A stretch of 64,000 nt of DNA from NCBI RefSeq assembly GCF_001040945.1, contig NZ_CP011930.1, positions 1,550,001-1,614,000 of the forward strand, in the 5' to 3' direction. The stretch comes from Herbaspirillum seropedicae. Its GTDB lineage: Bacteria > Pseudomonadota > Gammaproteobacteria > Burkholderiales > Burkholderiaceae_D. Within the stretch, counting starts at the first letter, position 1; each line of letters starts with the position of its first letter. The notes below the pieces were generated by a model. That model saw only the letters and a list, made by a program, of their open reading frames with translations. It ran no database searches and was not told where the DNA came from. Below, piece by piece: positions 17,408-28,871 of this stretch. Position numbers and translations under genes: made by a program.

Positions 17408-17472
17408 ATAATAGTCCGGCGCCGGACAAAAGTCGATCAGCATTTGCCCCCTCCAATCGTGAAGGAAACGCC

Positions 17473-18930
17473 ATGACAACTTCTTCTTCCGCTCCGCCCG
17501 CCCAGCGTCAAGCTCAGCCCCAGCCCGCCAGCGTGGCCAGCTGGGGCGAACTGCTGGGCCGCCGCCATGGCTGGTGCGCCGTCGCCCTGACTGGCGGCGT
17601 GGCCATGCATGCGATCAACGTGCACATCGTCACGACCATCCTGCCCTCGGTGGTACGTGATATTGGCGGACTCGATTATTACGCCTGGAACGTGACCCTG
17701 TTCGTGGTGACATCGATCATCGGTTCGACCCTGACCGGCAAGCTGCTGGCGCGCCTGGGAGCGCGTGCGGCTTACCTGCTGGCGCTGGCGGTGTTCGGCG
17801 CAGGCGCGCTGGTGTGCGCGGGCGCAGGCAGCATGGGCTGGATGCTGGCGGGACGGGCGGTGCAGGGTGTCGGCGGCGGGTTGCTGGCCTCGCTGGGCTA
17901 CGCCTTGATTCCGCTGGTCTTCGAGCAGCGCTTGTGGTCGCGCGCCATCGCCCTGGTGTCGGGGATGTGGGGCGTCTCAACGCTGTTGGGGCCGGCCGTG
18001 GGTGGGCTGTTTGCGGCAGGCGGGCATTGGCGGCTGGCTTTCTTCGCCTTGCTGCCCTTGCTGTTGCTGCAGTCCGTGCTGGTGGTGCGGCAGTTGGGCC
18101 CGGGCCGGGTGCGGGCGCAGTCCGATGCGGTGCAAGCCATGCCCTTGGGACGCATCTTCTTGCTGGCGCTGTCGGTCTTGCTGGTGGCGCTGGCGGCGCA
18201 GACCGGACAGGCCTGGAGTGCGCTTGCCTGCGTGCTGGGCGGCGCCGGACTGGGCGCATGGGTGGCGCGCATCGACCTGCGCCATCGCATCAGCCTGTTG
18301 CCACGCGATGGCTATCGGCTCTCCACGGTGATGGGCTGCGTCTTCGCCTGCATCTCCCTGCTGGTGATGGCCAGTTGCGTGGAGATCTTCGTGCCGTACT
18401 TCCTGCAGAGCCTGCACGGTTACGCACCACTGGCCGCCGGATATGCCGCCGCCGCCATGGCCGGCGGCTGGAGCGTGGGTTCGCTGGTGGGTTCCGGACG
18501 CAGTGCGCAGGCGGCTGCACGCATGATCCGCATGGGGCCTTGGCTGATGCTGCTGGGGCTGCTGGCCCTGGCGGCGCTGCTGCCGGCGAGCTTGCTGGCG
18601 GCGGGCGTGGTGGCCGATGTGCTGATCGTGCTGGCGCTGGCGGCTGCTGGCCTGGGCATTGGCGTGGGCTGGCCGCATCTGGTGGCGCGGGCCATGCAGG
18701 CGGCGCGTCCCGGTGAAGAGAACCTGACGTCCTCGGCCATCACCACCGTGCAGTTGTATGCGATGGCCATGGGCGCGGCCCTGGCCGGCCTGATCGCCAA
18801 CCAGGCGGGCCTGGGCATGCCGGGCGGGGTGGACGGTGCGCGCCAGGCCGCCGGGGTGTTGTTTGCCGTGTTTGCCGTCGCGCCGGCCCTGGCCATCATG
18901 CTCACGCGCAGGCTGGCGGCGCGTGATTAA
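17473..18930 (+). CDS. MFS transporter, DHA2-like drug/solute exporter
   Basis: 485 residues with about 14 predicted membrane helices, typical of the DHA2 drug:H+ antiporter group. Motif-A-like 'GKLLARLGARAAYLLAL' follows TM2, and the antiporter motif C-like 'GVSTLLGPAVGGLFA' is in TM5. The N-terminal 35 residues are Ala/Gln/Pro-rich and cytosolic. The ATG at 17473 has GAAGGAAA upstream; an earlier TTG would overlap operator copy 2. It is divergent from the SufR-like repressor and probably exports a compound sensed by it. The substrate is unknown. Confidence 0.87.
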   Translation: MTTSSSAPPAQRQAQPQPASVASWGELLGRRHGWCAVALTGGVAMHAINVHIVTTILPSVVRDIGGLDYYAWNVTLFVVTSIIGSTLTGKLLARLGARAAYLLALAVFGAGALVCAGAGSMGWMLAGRAVQGVGGGLLASLGYALIPLVFEQRLWSRAIALVSGMWGVSTLLGPAVGGLFAAGGHWRLAFFALLPLLLLQSVLVVRQLGPGRVRAQSDAVQAMPLGRIFLLALSVLLVALAAQTGQAWSALACVLGGAGLGAWVARIDLRHRISLLPRDGYRLSTVMGCVFACISLLVMASCVEIFVPYFLQSLHGYAPLAAGYAAAAMAGGWSVGSLVGSGRSAQAAARMIRMGPWLMLLGLLALAALLPASLLAAGVVADVLIVLALAAAGLGIGVGWPHLVARAMQAARPGEENLTSSAITTVQLYAMAMGAALAGLIANQAGLGMPGGVDGARQAAGVLFAVFAVAPALAIMLTRRLAARD

Positions 18931-18944
18931 GCGTAGGAGGGAAG

Positions 18945-19112
18945 ATGGAGCTGCCTGTGCCCATGAGCGAGATCGACTATCACCTGCTGGTGGCCGAGTT
19001 CGACATGCTGTGGTCGCGCCCGCCTGATGCGGCCCTGCGCGAGCGCATGGATCAGATGATGCGTTTGATCTCGGCGTTCGAAGAGAGTCGGCGGATCGCC
19101 TCTTCGGCCTGA
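18945..19112 (+). CDS. Small hypothetical protein (55 aa)
   Basis: A 55-residue acidic, helical protein (starting MELPVPMSEIDYHLLVAEFD) with a strong ribosome binding site TAGGAGGGAAG right before the ATG. It begins 14 bases after the MFS stop, so it is probably co-transcribed. The last 61 bases overlap the 3' end of the convergent yigZ gene. The sequence looks like real protein (amphipathic helices, Met/Leu pattern) and not like an antisense shadow, but I recognise no family. No signal peptide or membrane segment. Confidence 0.55.
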   Translation: MELPVPMSEIDYHLLVAEFDMLWSRPPDAALRERMDQMMRLISAFEESRRIASSA

Positions 19113-19642
19113 GCCAGGGCGGCTTCGGGCAGGCGCAGGTGGAGGTACGCCAGGGTGTCGTGACGGCTGTCCAGCAGTTCGTATTTCTGCTGCGCCAGCC
19201 AGTGGCGCAACTGCGGCTCGGCCGAATAGACCACGCCGATCTCGAGCTCGGCCTGGGCCACGCGTTCGATGCGTTGCGCCTGTTTGAGGGCGCTGGCGAT
19301 AGCGTCGGTATAGGCCCGCACCAGTCCGCCCGCGCCCAGCTTCACGCCGCCGAAATAGCGCACCACCATGGCCAGGACGCCATCGAGCTCATGGTGACGC
19401 AGTACTTCCAGCATGGGCCGGCCCGCGGTGCCGGAGGGTTCACCATCATCGGACATGCCGGACTGGCCGCCCGCCATCAGCGCCCAGCAGACGTGGGTGG
19501 CGCTGCGGTGGGCGTCGCGCATGCGGGCGATTTCCTGCATGGCGGCCTCGCGTCCGGGCACCGGCATGACGATGCCGATGAAGCGGCTCTTGCGGATCTC
19601 CAGTTCGATCTCCACACGCTGGGCGAGGGTGAAGGTGGCCAT
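19052..19642 (-). CDS. yigZ: YigZ/IMPACT-family protein
   Basis: 196 residues. The N-terminal UPF0029 (IMPACT) domain carries both hallmark motifs, 'DDGEPSGTAGRPML' and 'VVRYFGGVKLGAGGLVRAY'. A C-terminal DUF1949 ferredoxin-like domain follows. Eukaryotic IMPACT regulates translation via GCN1; the bacterial role is unclear. It lies 12 bases after the ParB-like gene on the same strand, probably one transcript. Its 3' end overlaps the small convergent gene at 18945. Confidence 0.9.
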   Translation of the reverse strand: MATFTLAQRVEIELEIRKSRFIGIVMPVPGREAAMQEIARMRDAHRSATHVCWALMAGGQSGMSDDGEPSGTAGRPMLEVLRHHELDGVLAMVVRYFGGVKLGAGGLVRAYTDAIASALKQAQRIERVAQAELEIGVVYSAEPQLRHWLAQQKYELLDSRHDTLAYLHLRLPEAALAQAEEAIRRLSSNAEIKRII

Positions 19643-19654
19643 GGCGTGGTACCG

Positions 19655-20557
19655 TCAGGCCTGGTGGTCGGCGTTGCCCTTGAACAGGGCCAGTTCGGCG
19701 CGCAGGCCCTGGTTTTCTTCGGACAGCTGCGCCACGCGGGTTTGCAAGGCGCTGATCTCGCGGCGTAGCGTGGCGGTGAGTTCGTTTTCCTGGCCTTCCA
19801 CCAAGGGGATGTGTGCGTCGCCGGCGCTGTCCTCGGCCTTGGGAGCGCGCGGCGTGCGGGTGGCGGCTTTCTGCTCGCGCACTTTCTTGGCGGCCTCGCG
19901 CAATTCCTTCTTGCCGCCGGCCACGGCGCTGACCTGTACTTCGCTGGGCAGGGTGGCCACGGCAGCGGCGGCATTGATGGAGATGGCGCCGCTGCGCACG
20001 GCCTGCACCAGTTCCGGTGCGGCGGTCTTGCGGATGCGGTCGATCTGGCCGATGGTGGCGCTGCTGATGCCGGCGGCGCGGGCGATGTCTTCGCGGGTCT
20101 TGATGCGGCCGGTGTTGTCGTCGGCATGCCAGGGATCATCCTGGGCCTGGGCCGCCTCGGCGGGGACGGCCGCGTCGCTGGCCGGGCTGTCTTCGCTGCT
20201 GCTGGCCTTGGCCGGCGTGGCTTCGGCCTTGGTGCGGGCGGCGATGATGTCGCGCTTGCGCAGGGCCAGCATGCCGCGCTGGAAATCGGAGACGCTGCGG
20301 CGGCCCAGCTGGTTGTCGATCATCCAGAGCAGCACGTCCTCCAGCGATTGGAAGCTGTCATTCTGGATGGTCTTGAAGGGCAGGTCGTACTTGCTGCAGA
20401 TTTCGTAACGGTTGTGACCATCGATGAGCACCTCGCCCCAAAGCACCAACGCGTCGCGGCAGCCTTCGGCCAGCAGGCTGCGTTCCAGCGCGGCGTATTC
20501 GTTGGGAGTGAGCGGGTCGATGTACTGTTTCAGTTCTTCGTTGATGACGATATTCAT
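19655..20557 (-). CDS. Orphan ParB-N-domain protein with C-terminal coiled coil
   Basis: 300 residues. A ParB/Srx N-terminal nuclease-like fold (about 1-85) contains 'GEVLIDGHNRYEI'. A helix-turn-helix-like segment is in the middle ('TREDIARAAGISSATIGQIDRI'). The C-terminus has heptad repeats of a leucine zipper ('ISALQTRVAQLSEENQGL'). It is not the chromosomal ParB, because no parA, gidB or parS site is nearby. The central linker is Ala/Ser/Asp-rich. The start was set at the ATG giving MNIVINEELK. It is divergent from the patatin gene. Role unknown: perhaps a transcription factor derived from a plasmid partition protein. Confidence 0.78.
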   Translation of the reverse strand: MNIVINEELKQYIDPLTPNEYAALERSLLAEGCRDALVLWGEVLIDGHNRYEICSKYDLPFKTIQNDSFQSLEDVLLWMIDNQLGRRSVSDFQRGMLALRKRDIIAARTKAEATPAKASSSEDSPASDAAVPAEAAQAQDDPWHADDNTGRIKTREDIARAAGISSATIGQIDRIRKTAAPELVQAVRSGAISINAAAAVATLPSEVQVSAVAGGKKELREAAKKVREQKAATRTPRAPKAEDSAGDAHIPLVEGQENELTATLRREISALQTRVAQLSEENQGLRAELALFKGNADHQA

Positions 20558-20701
20558 GGTGGTGCCGTGCAAGACGATGCAAAACGATGCATAAGGAAGG
20601 CCTGGAGCCAGGCGGCGCATTCTACACCACTGGCATCTCGGACCCGGACACTGGCCGGGCTTGCAGTAGAATAGGGCGCTTCATTTCCCACCTGTCGTCT
20701 C

Positions 20702-21652
20702 ATGCGCTTTCCCTTCCGTCTGGCTGCGGCCGCCCTTGCTAGCACTTTCTTCCTTTCCGCCTGCGGCACCTCTTCGTGGATGCCGGGCAGCAGTTCGCCC
20801 CGCGAGGGCGGTACGGCCACCTCCTCGACGGTGACGCCGGTCAGCCCGACGCCGCGCCGCCTCAAGATCGGCCTGGCCCTGGGCGGCGGCGCTGCGCGCG
20901 GCTTTGCCCACATCGGCGTGATCAAGGCGCTGGAGGCGCAGGGCGTGCAGGTGGATGTGGTGACCGGCACCAGCGCGGGCAGCCTGGTCGGTGCGCTCTA
21001 TGCCGCCGGCAACGATGGTTTTGCCTTGCAGAAGCTGGCCCTGGCGATGGACGAGGCGGCCATCTCGGACTGGTCGGTGCCACTGTTCTCCAAGGTCAGC
21101 GGCGTCCTGAAGGGGGAGGGCGTGCAGAACTACGTCAACAAGGCCCTCAACAATGTCCCCATCGAGAAATTCAAGATTCCCTTTGGCGCAGTGGCCACTG
21201 ATCTGCGCAGCGGCCAGCCCATCCTGTTCCAGCGCGGCAATGCCGGCATTGCGGTGCGGGCCTCGTCGGCAGTGCCGGGCGTGTTCCAGTCAGTGAAGAT
21301 CGGTGACCACACCTATGTCGATGGCGGGCTGGTATCGCCGGTGCCGGTGCGCTTTGCGCGGCAGATGGGGGCGGACTTCGTGATTGCGGTCAACATCTCG
21401 GCCAATCCCGAGGCGCAGGCTGCCTCCAGCAGTTCGGTCGATGTGCTGCTGCAGACCTTTGCCATCATGGGCCAGACCATCAACCAGTATGAGCTCAAGA
21501 ACGCCGACATCGTCCTGCAGCCCGGCCTGGGCGCGATGAAGGGCAGCGACTTCGCCAGCCGCAACGTGGCCATCATGGCTGGCGAGCAGGCGGCGCTGGC
21601 GGCCATGCCGGAGATCAAGCGCAAGCTCAAGGCCATGCAGATGGGTGAATGA
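20702..21652 (+). CDS. Patatin-like phospholipase lipoprotein (RssA family)
   Basis: 316 residues. The signal peptide ends in lipobox LSAC (Cys21). The patatin domain (about 58-230) has oxyanion loop GGGAARG, nucleophile Ser in GTSAG and catalytic Asp in VDGG, the complete Ser-Asp dyad. It is predicted to hydrolyse acyl esters of phospholipids at the cell envelope. The ATG lies just after CACCTGTCGTCTC with no strong Shine-Dalgarno, but the signal peptide supports it. A bidirectional terminator follows. Confidence 0.9.
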   Translation: MRFPFRLAAAALASTFFLSACGTSSWMPGSSSPREGGTATSSTVTPVSPTPRRLKIGLALGGGAARGFAHIGVIKALEAQGVQVDVVTGTSAGSLVGALYAAGNDGFALQKLALAMDEAAISDWSVPLFSKVSGVLKGEGVQNYVNKALNNVPIEKFKIPFGAVATDLRSGQPILFQRGNAGIAVRASSAVPGVFQSVKIGDHTYVDGGLVSPVPVRFARQMGADFVIAVNISANPEAQAASSSSVDVLLQTFAIMGQTINQYELKNADIVLQPGLGAMKGSDFASRNVAIMAGEQAALAAMPEIKRKLKAMQMGE

Positions 21653-21682
21653 GGGGCTTGGTGATGATGTTTTAGAAATAAC

Positions 21683-21714
21683 AAAAAAGGCCGCTGATGA
21701 TAGCGGCCTTTTTC
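21683..21714. terminator. Bidirectional intrinsic terminator
   Basis: Stem GGCCGCT / AGCGGCC flanked by A6 on the left and T5 on the right, with a 6-base loop. It serves both the patatin gene and the facing NlpC/P60 gene. Confidence 0.88.
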
Positions 21715-21761
21715 GTTGAATTTGCTTGGTAAGCAGAACTCGGAATTGCGTAATTATTTAC

Positions 21762-22364
21762 TTATTTGCTTTCTTCTTCGCCAGCGGCGATGCGGCGCGC
21801 ACCGTTGAAGCGCTTCTTCCAGTAGGACTCGTCCATGCTCTCGATGCGCACCTGGCCGCCGGCCGAGGGGGAGTGGATGAACTTGCCGTCGCCCAGGTAG
21901 ATGCCGACGTGCGAGAAGCCGCGGCGCAGGGTGTTGTAGAACACCAGGTCGCCGGGTTGCAGATTATCCTTGCCGATCTTTTCGCCCACGCGGCTGATTT
22001 CCAGCGAGGTGCGCGGCAGGTCGGTGCCCCATGCTTCCTTGAAGACGTAACGCACCAGGCCGCTGCAATCCAGGCCCGTATCGGGCGAATTGCCGCCGTA
22101 GCGATAATTGATGCCCAGCATGGCCAGGGCCTGGGTGGCCAGTTCGGAGGCGCGGTTGGTGATGTCTTGCAGGCGGGCGATCGCAAGATTGGTCTTGCTG
22201 ATCAGTTGCTGGGCTTGCGGAGAAGTTGCCTGGGGAGGGGGAAGATCCTGCGCTGCCAGGGAAAGGTCAGCGGAATGAGCCGATGCACTGATCCAGAGGC
22301 CGGCTGCGAGCGCGCACGCGCGAGCGGTTTGTCGTCGGATTCGGTCAGATCGGCGTAGGGTCAT
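21762..22364 (-). CDS. Secreted NlpC/P60 (C40) cell-wall hydrolase
   Basis: 200 residues. A twin-basic-looking N-terminus with a hydrophobic core ending SASAHSA is a probable Sec signal. The NlpC/P60 domain (about 80-190) has catalytic Cys in 'GLDCSGLVRYVF', His in 'FSHVGIYLG' and a third polar residue in 'FIHSPSAGG'. Members cleave peptidoglycan peptide bonds, typically D-Glu-DAP. The chosen ATG (22364) is preceded by GAGAGGATC; an upstream in-frame start would add 19 residues before the signal sequence. The gene ends at the shared terminator. Confidence 0.9.
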   Translation of the reverse strand: MTLRRSDRIRRQTARACALAAGLWISASAHSADLSLAAQDLPPPQATSPQAQQLISKTNLAIARLQDITNRASELATQALAMLGINYRYGGNSPDTGLDCSGLVRYVFKEAWGTDLPRTSLEISRVGEKIGKDNLQPGDLVFYNTLRRGFSHVGIYLGDGKFIHSPSAGGQVRIESMDESYWKKRFNGARRIAAGEEESK

Positions 22365-22722
22365 CGGGATCCTCTCAAAATAGGATTGCGGGACTGTAAG
22401 GTAAATCTTACGTCTTGTCAAAAGCTGATTTCATGCCAGCTTGTCAAATTGAAATGATTTGTGGGGCAAAAGCGGGCTTCTCGCGGTCTTCTCCCTGTAA
22501 GTGTTTTTCCTACAGAGGCTGCAAAATTTTTTTTGGCTAAATTATTTGCGCTATTTGCACTACTTCCGGGATCAGCCTGTCGCGAGCTGGGGAGGGGCTT
22601 CTTCCTGGTGCTTTAAATGGTGCATTAAAAACTCTCACCGACGAGTTTGTCCTGGCGGGGTGTCAAAAAAGCGATCTGGCCGTACAATCAGCGTTCGATT
22701 TTTTATGCCTACCGGAGCAAAC
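22365..22722. other. Divergent intergenic region, 358 bases
   Basis: No credible coding sequence. It holds the promoters of the NlpC/P60 gene (leftward) and the GlcG/HbpS gene (rightward), with AT-rich stretches near 22430-22460 and 22520-22560. An in-frame extension of the GlcG gene to 22501 exists but its sequence is not protein-like. Confidence 0.4.
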
Positions 22723-23130
22723 ATGCAAACCAAACCGTTTCTGACGCTGGACGACGTGAAGAAGATCGCCGCCGGCGCCGAAGCCGAAGCCCGTGCCAAC
22801 AACTGGAATGTGGTCATTTCCGTGGTCGACGATGGCGGCCACCTGCTGTGGCTGCAACGCATGGACGGCGCTGCTCCGATCTCCTCGCAGATCGCCCCGG
22901 CCAAGGCCCGCACCGCTGCGCTGGGTCGCCGTGAAAGCAAGATCTATGAAGACATGATCAACAACGGCCGTGTCTCCTTCCTCAGCGCCCCCGGCCTGGA
23001 TGGCCTGCTCGAAGGCGGCGTGCCTGTCGTGGTCGACGGCCACTACGTGGGCGCCGTGGGCGTCTCGGGCGTGAAGTCCTCGGAAGACGTGCAGATCGCC
23101 AAGGCCGGTATCGCTGCCCTGGGCCTGTAA
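22723..23130 (+). CDS. GlcG/HbpS-family protein
   Basis: 135 residues, the full length of the GlcG/HbpS (DUF336) domain, with signature 'VVISVVDDGGHLLWLQRMDGA' broken by a turn, 'KARTAALGRRES', and 'PVVVDGHYVGAVGVSG'. Family members include a heme-degrading/redox-sensing extracellular HbpS and the uncharacterised GlcG of glycolate operons. There is no signal peptide, so it should be cytosolic. The ATG at 22723 has CCGGAGC upstream and matches the family N-terminus. It is monocistronic here. Function not established. Confidence 0.85.
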   Translation: MQTKPFLTLDDVKKIAAGAEAEARANNWNVVISVVDDGGHLLWLQRMDGAAPISSQIAPAKARTAALGRRESKIYEDMINNGRVSFLSAPGLDGLLEGGVPVVVDGHYVGAVGVSGVKSSEDVQIAKAGIAALGL

Positions 23131-23225
23131 TCTCCTCTTCGACGCCGGTGGGCTTGCCTGCCGGCGTTCCCGCGTTTTTGCAGCCATTTCGGTGCTTCTT
23201 GCGGTAACTTTCGGCGATCTACGAT

Positions 23226-23254
23226 TTGCCGGAGGGACGCTCTTGCGCTATAAT
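23226..23254 (+). promoter_or_regulatory. Probable sigma-70 promoter of carAB
   Basis: TTGCCG (23226-23231), a 17-base spacer and a perfect TATAAT (23249-23254). The predicted start is near 23261, giving a leader of about 168 bases before carA. No attenuator or pyrimidine-sensing element was recognised in the leader. Confidence 0.65.
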
Positions 23255-23428
23255 TGAGCGGTTTAGCCAATTTTATCCGCCGTAGCGCATACCCATTCCT
23301 CTTCCTCGTTCCTAACAGGCCCAGCCACGCTCCCGTACCGAATGAGTCGGAGTGTTCGCGCCGGTCGGTTGGCGCGCAAAGGTCTACCGGTCATCCAGCC
23401 GCGGCGGTAACAATCTCAGGAGTTACCC

Positions 23429-24584
23429 TTGCTGCCTCTTCTTTCCGGTCCCGCGATTCCGGCCGTCCTCGCGCTCGCAGACGGGTCTGTCTTCCAAGGT
23501 TTTTCCATCGGCGCCGCAGGCAACACCACCGGTGAGGTCGTGTTCAATACCGCGATGACCGGCTACCAGGAAATCCTGACCGACCCCAGCTACAGCCGCC
23601 AGATCGTCACCCTCACTTATCCGCACATCGGCAACACGGGCGTGAACCGTGAAGACGTCGAAGCTTCGCAGATCCACGCTGCCGGCCTGATCATCAAGGA
23701 CCTGCCGCGCCTGCTGTCGAACTTCCGCAGCCAGCAATCCCTGTCGGATTACCTGAAGGAAGGCAACATCGTCTCCATCGCCGGCATCGATACCCGCAAG
23801 CTGACCCGCATCCTGCGCGAGAAGGGCGCGCAGAACGGCGCCATCGTGGCCGGTGAGGCGGACATCGCCGCGGCCACCGCCAAGGCACTGGAACTGGCGC
23901 GCGCCTTCCCGGGCCTGGCCGGCATGGACCTGGCCAAGGTGGTCTCCACCCAGAAGGCCTACAACTGGACCGAGACCGAATGGCGCCTGGGTCGCGGCTA
24001 TGGTCAGCAGATCACCCCGAAATTCCACGTGGTCGCCTTCGACTACGGCGTCAAGTACAACATCCTGCGTATGCTGGCCGAGCGCGGCTGCAAGGTCACC
24101 GTGCTGCCGGCGCAAGCCACCGCTGCCGAGGCGCTGGCCCTGAATCCGGACGGCATCTTCCTCTCCAACGGTCCTGGCGATCCGGAACCTTGTGATTACG
24201 CCATCGCCGCTTCCAAGGAACTGATCGAGCGCGGCATCCCGACCTTCGGCATCTGCCTGGGTCACCAGATCATGGCCCTGGCCTCGGGCGCCAAGACCCT
24301 GAAGATGAAGTTCGGCCACCACGGCGCCAACCACCCGGTGCAAGACCTGGATAGCAAGCAGGTGATGATCACCTCGCAGAACCACGGTTTCGCCGTGGAT
24401 CAGGCGACCCTCCCGGCCAACTGCCGCGTGACCCATGTCTCGCTCTTCGACGGTTCGCTGCAAGGCTTCGAGCGCACCGACAAACCTGCTTTCTGCTTCC
24501 AGGGCCACCCCGAAGCATCCCCTGGACCGCATGACATCGCTCCCCTGTTCGACAAGTTCGTGGCGATGATGGAGAAGAAACAAA

Positions 24585-24592
<8 letters not shown>
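23429..24592 (+). CDS. carA: Carbamoyl-phosphate synthase small (glutaminase) subunit
   Basis: 387 residues. The N-terminal CPSase small-chain domain ('[21 protein letters not shown]') is followed by a class I glutamine amidotransferase with nucleophile Cys in '[11 protein letters not shown]' and His/Glu in 'GHPEASPG'. It releases ammonia from glutamine and passes it to CarB for carbamoyl phosphate, used in pyrimidine and arginine synthesis. The start is a TTG, set by an excellent CAGGAG six bases upstream; no ATG fits the family N-terminus. E. coli carA also starts with UUG. It overlaps carB by 8 bases. Confidence 0.97.
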
Positions 24593-27818
<3,226 letters not shown>

Positions 27819-28220
27819 ACCCACAACACGTTACTTTGTCGGCTGTATCTGACGCCGGCAAGCGCAGAGGGCATCTGAGCAATCGATGCCCTCTCTGACT
27901 TTTGGACGACACCCTGCGGCCACAACATGTTCAATGTTGCAGGGCAGATCCGTCCGGGGACGCTAAGGACATGACGCCACCGTGCCGCCGTTACAACGGC
28001 ACCCGCTTGGCGTCATGTCCTTAGCGGCTCTGAGTCAGGAGCGCGTGTTGTTGAAGAGCTGACGGAATCCTGCAGCAACGGTCCGCCTACCAGCCAGAAT
28101 GTTCCCGCAAAGACGATGCTTGTCCGCCAGGTTGGCGGCGACGCTGTCCTTTTGCGTGTTCGCTGGCCTGCGGACCTTGGATGCGTCCTCCGTGTAACCC
28201 TAACCTTGAGCAAGAGACTT
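27819..28220 (+). other. Highly structured 400-base region between carB and greA
   Basis: No credible gene. Three hairpins follow one another. The first is GAGGGCAT / ATGCCCTC (27867-27893). The second is CCCTGC / GCAGGG with inner AACAT / ATGTT (27912-27944). The third is a 19-bp perfect inverted repeat (27961-28026). The first may be the carB terminator, though its T-tract is poor. The rest lies in what is probably the greA leader. Confidence 0.6.
27961..28026. repeat. 66-base long hairpin with a perfect 19-bp stem
   Basis: Left arm 27961-27979 (CGCTAAGGACATGACGCCA) is perfectly complementary to right arm 28008-28026. Inside, GTGCCG (27982-27987) pairs with CGGCAC (27997-28002). No T-tract follows and no target-site duplication is evident, so neither a simple terminator nor a recent transposon explains it. 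Confidence 0.85.
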
Positions 28221-28697
28221 ATGAGCACAGTTCCCCTTACCAAGCGTGGCGCCGAACTTCTGAAGGAAGAATTGCACCGTTTGAAAACCAAAGACCGTCC
28301 GGAAGTCATCAATGCGATCGCCGAAGCGCGCGCGCAGGGCGATTTGTCGGAAAACGCCGAATATGAGTCGGCCAAGGAGCGCCAGGCCTTCATCGAAGGC
28401 CGCATCGCTGACCTGGAAGGCAAGCTGGGCGCGGCCCAGATCGTCGATCCGGCCGAACTGAACGCCGAAGGCCGCGTGGTCTTCGCCTCCACCGTGGACC
28501 TGGAAAACCTGGACAGCGGCGAGAAGGTGACCTACCAGATCGTCGGCCTGGACGAAGCCGACATCAAGGAATCCAAGGTCTCCGTGACCTCGCCCATCGC
28601 CCGCGCCCTGATCGGCAAGAGCGCTGGCGACGTGGTGGCGGTGGAAGCCCCGTCGGGTCTGAAGGAATACGAGATCCTGGAAGTGCGCTACGTCTGA
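28221..28697 (+). CDS. greA: Transcription elongation factor GreA
   Basis: 158 residues. The N-terminal coiled-coil finger contains '[16 protein letters not shown]', with the acidic tip D-x-x-E-N-A-E that enters the RNA polymerase secondary channel and stimulates transcript cleavage. The C-terminal FKBP-like domain ('[16 protein letters not shown]') binds the polymerase rim. The ATG at 28221 matches the family start. It lies in the same direction as carAB, 402 bases after it, with strong hairpins in between. Confidence 0.97.
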   Translation: MSTVPLTKRGAELLKEELHRLKTKDRPEVINAIAEARAQGDLSENAEYESAKERQAFIEGRIADLEGKLGAAQIVDPAELNAEGRVVFASTVDLENLDSGEKVTYQIVGLDEADIKESKVSVTSPIARALIGKSAGDVVAVEAPSGLKEYEILEVRYV

Positions 28698-28802
28698 CGT
28701 AGCATCGGCGGCCTGCCTGCCCTCAAGGCGGGGCAGGCTGCCGCAGCGATCCCTCCGGCAAGGAGGTGATCAGGCTGCAAACTCCGACGAGCCGGAAATG
28801 AA

Positions 28803-28830
28803 AATGCCCGCATCAGCGGGCATTCTGTTT
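28803..28830. terminator. Bidirectional intrinsic terminator
   Basis: Perfect 9-bp stem AATGCCCGC / GCGGGCATT around loop ATCA, followed by CTGTTTTTT on the plus strand and by A-runs that give Ts on the minus strand. It serves greA and the facing yhbY. Confidence 0.85.
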
Positions 28831-28871
28831 TTTGGGCCGCAGCACGCTGCCGCCCGTTGGGCGAACCTCAA

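Noticed and set aside
20702-21652. Patatin gene as a secreted toxin
   Set aside because: The lipobox and RssA-like length fit a housekeeping envelope lipoprotein; no secretion-system gene is nearby.
22501-22722. N-terminal extension of the GlcG/HbpS gene
   Set aside because: The extension is Trp/Cys/Phe-rich and unlike the family. The ATG at 22723 has a ribosome binding site and gives the full-length domain.
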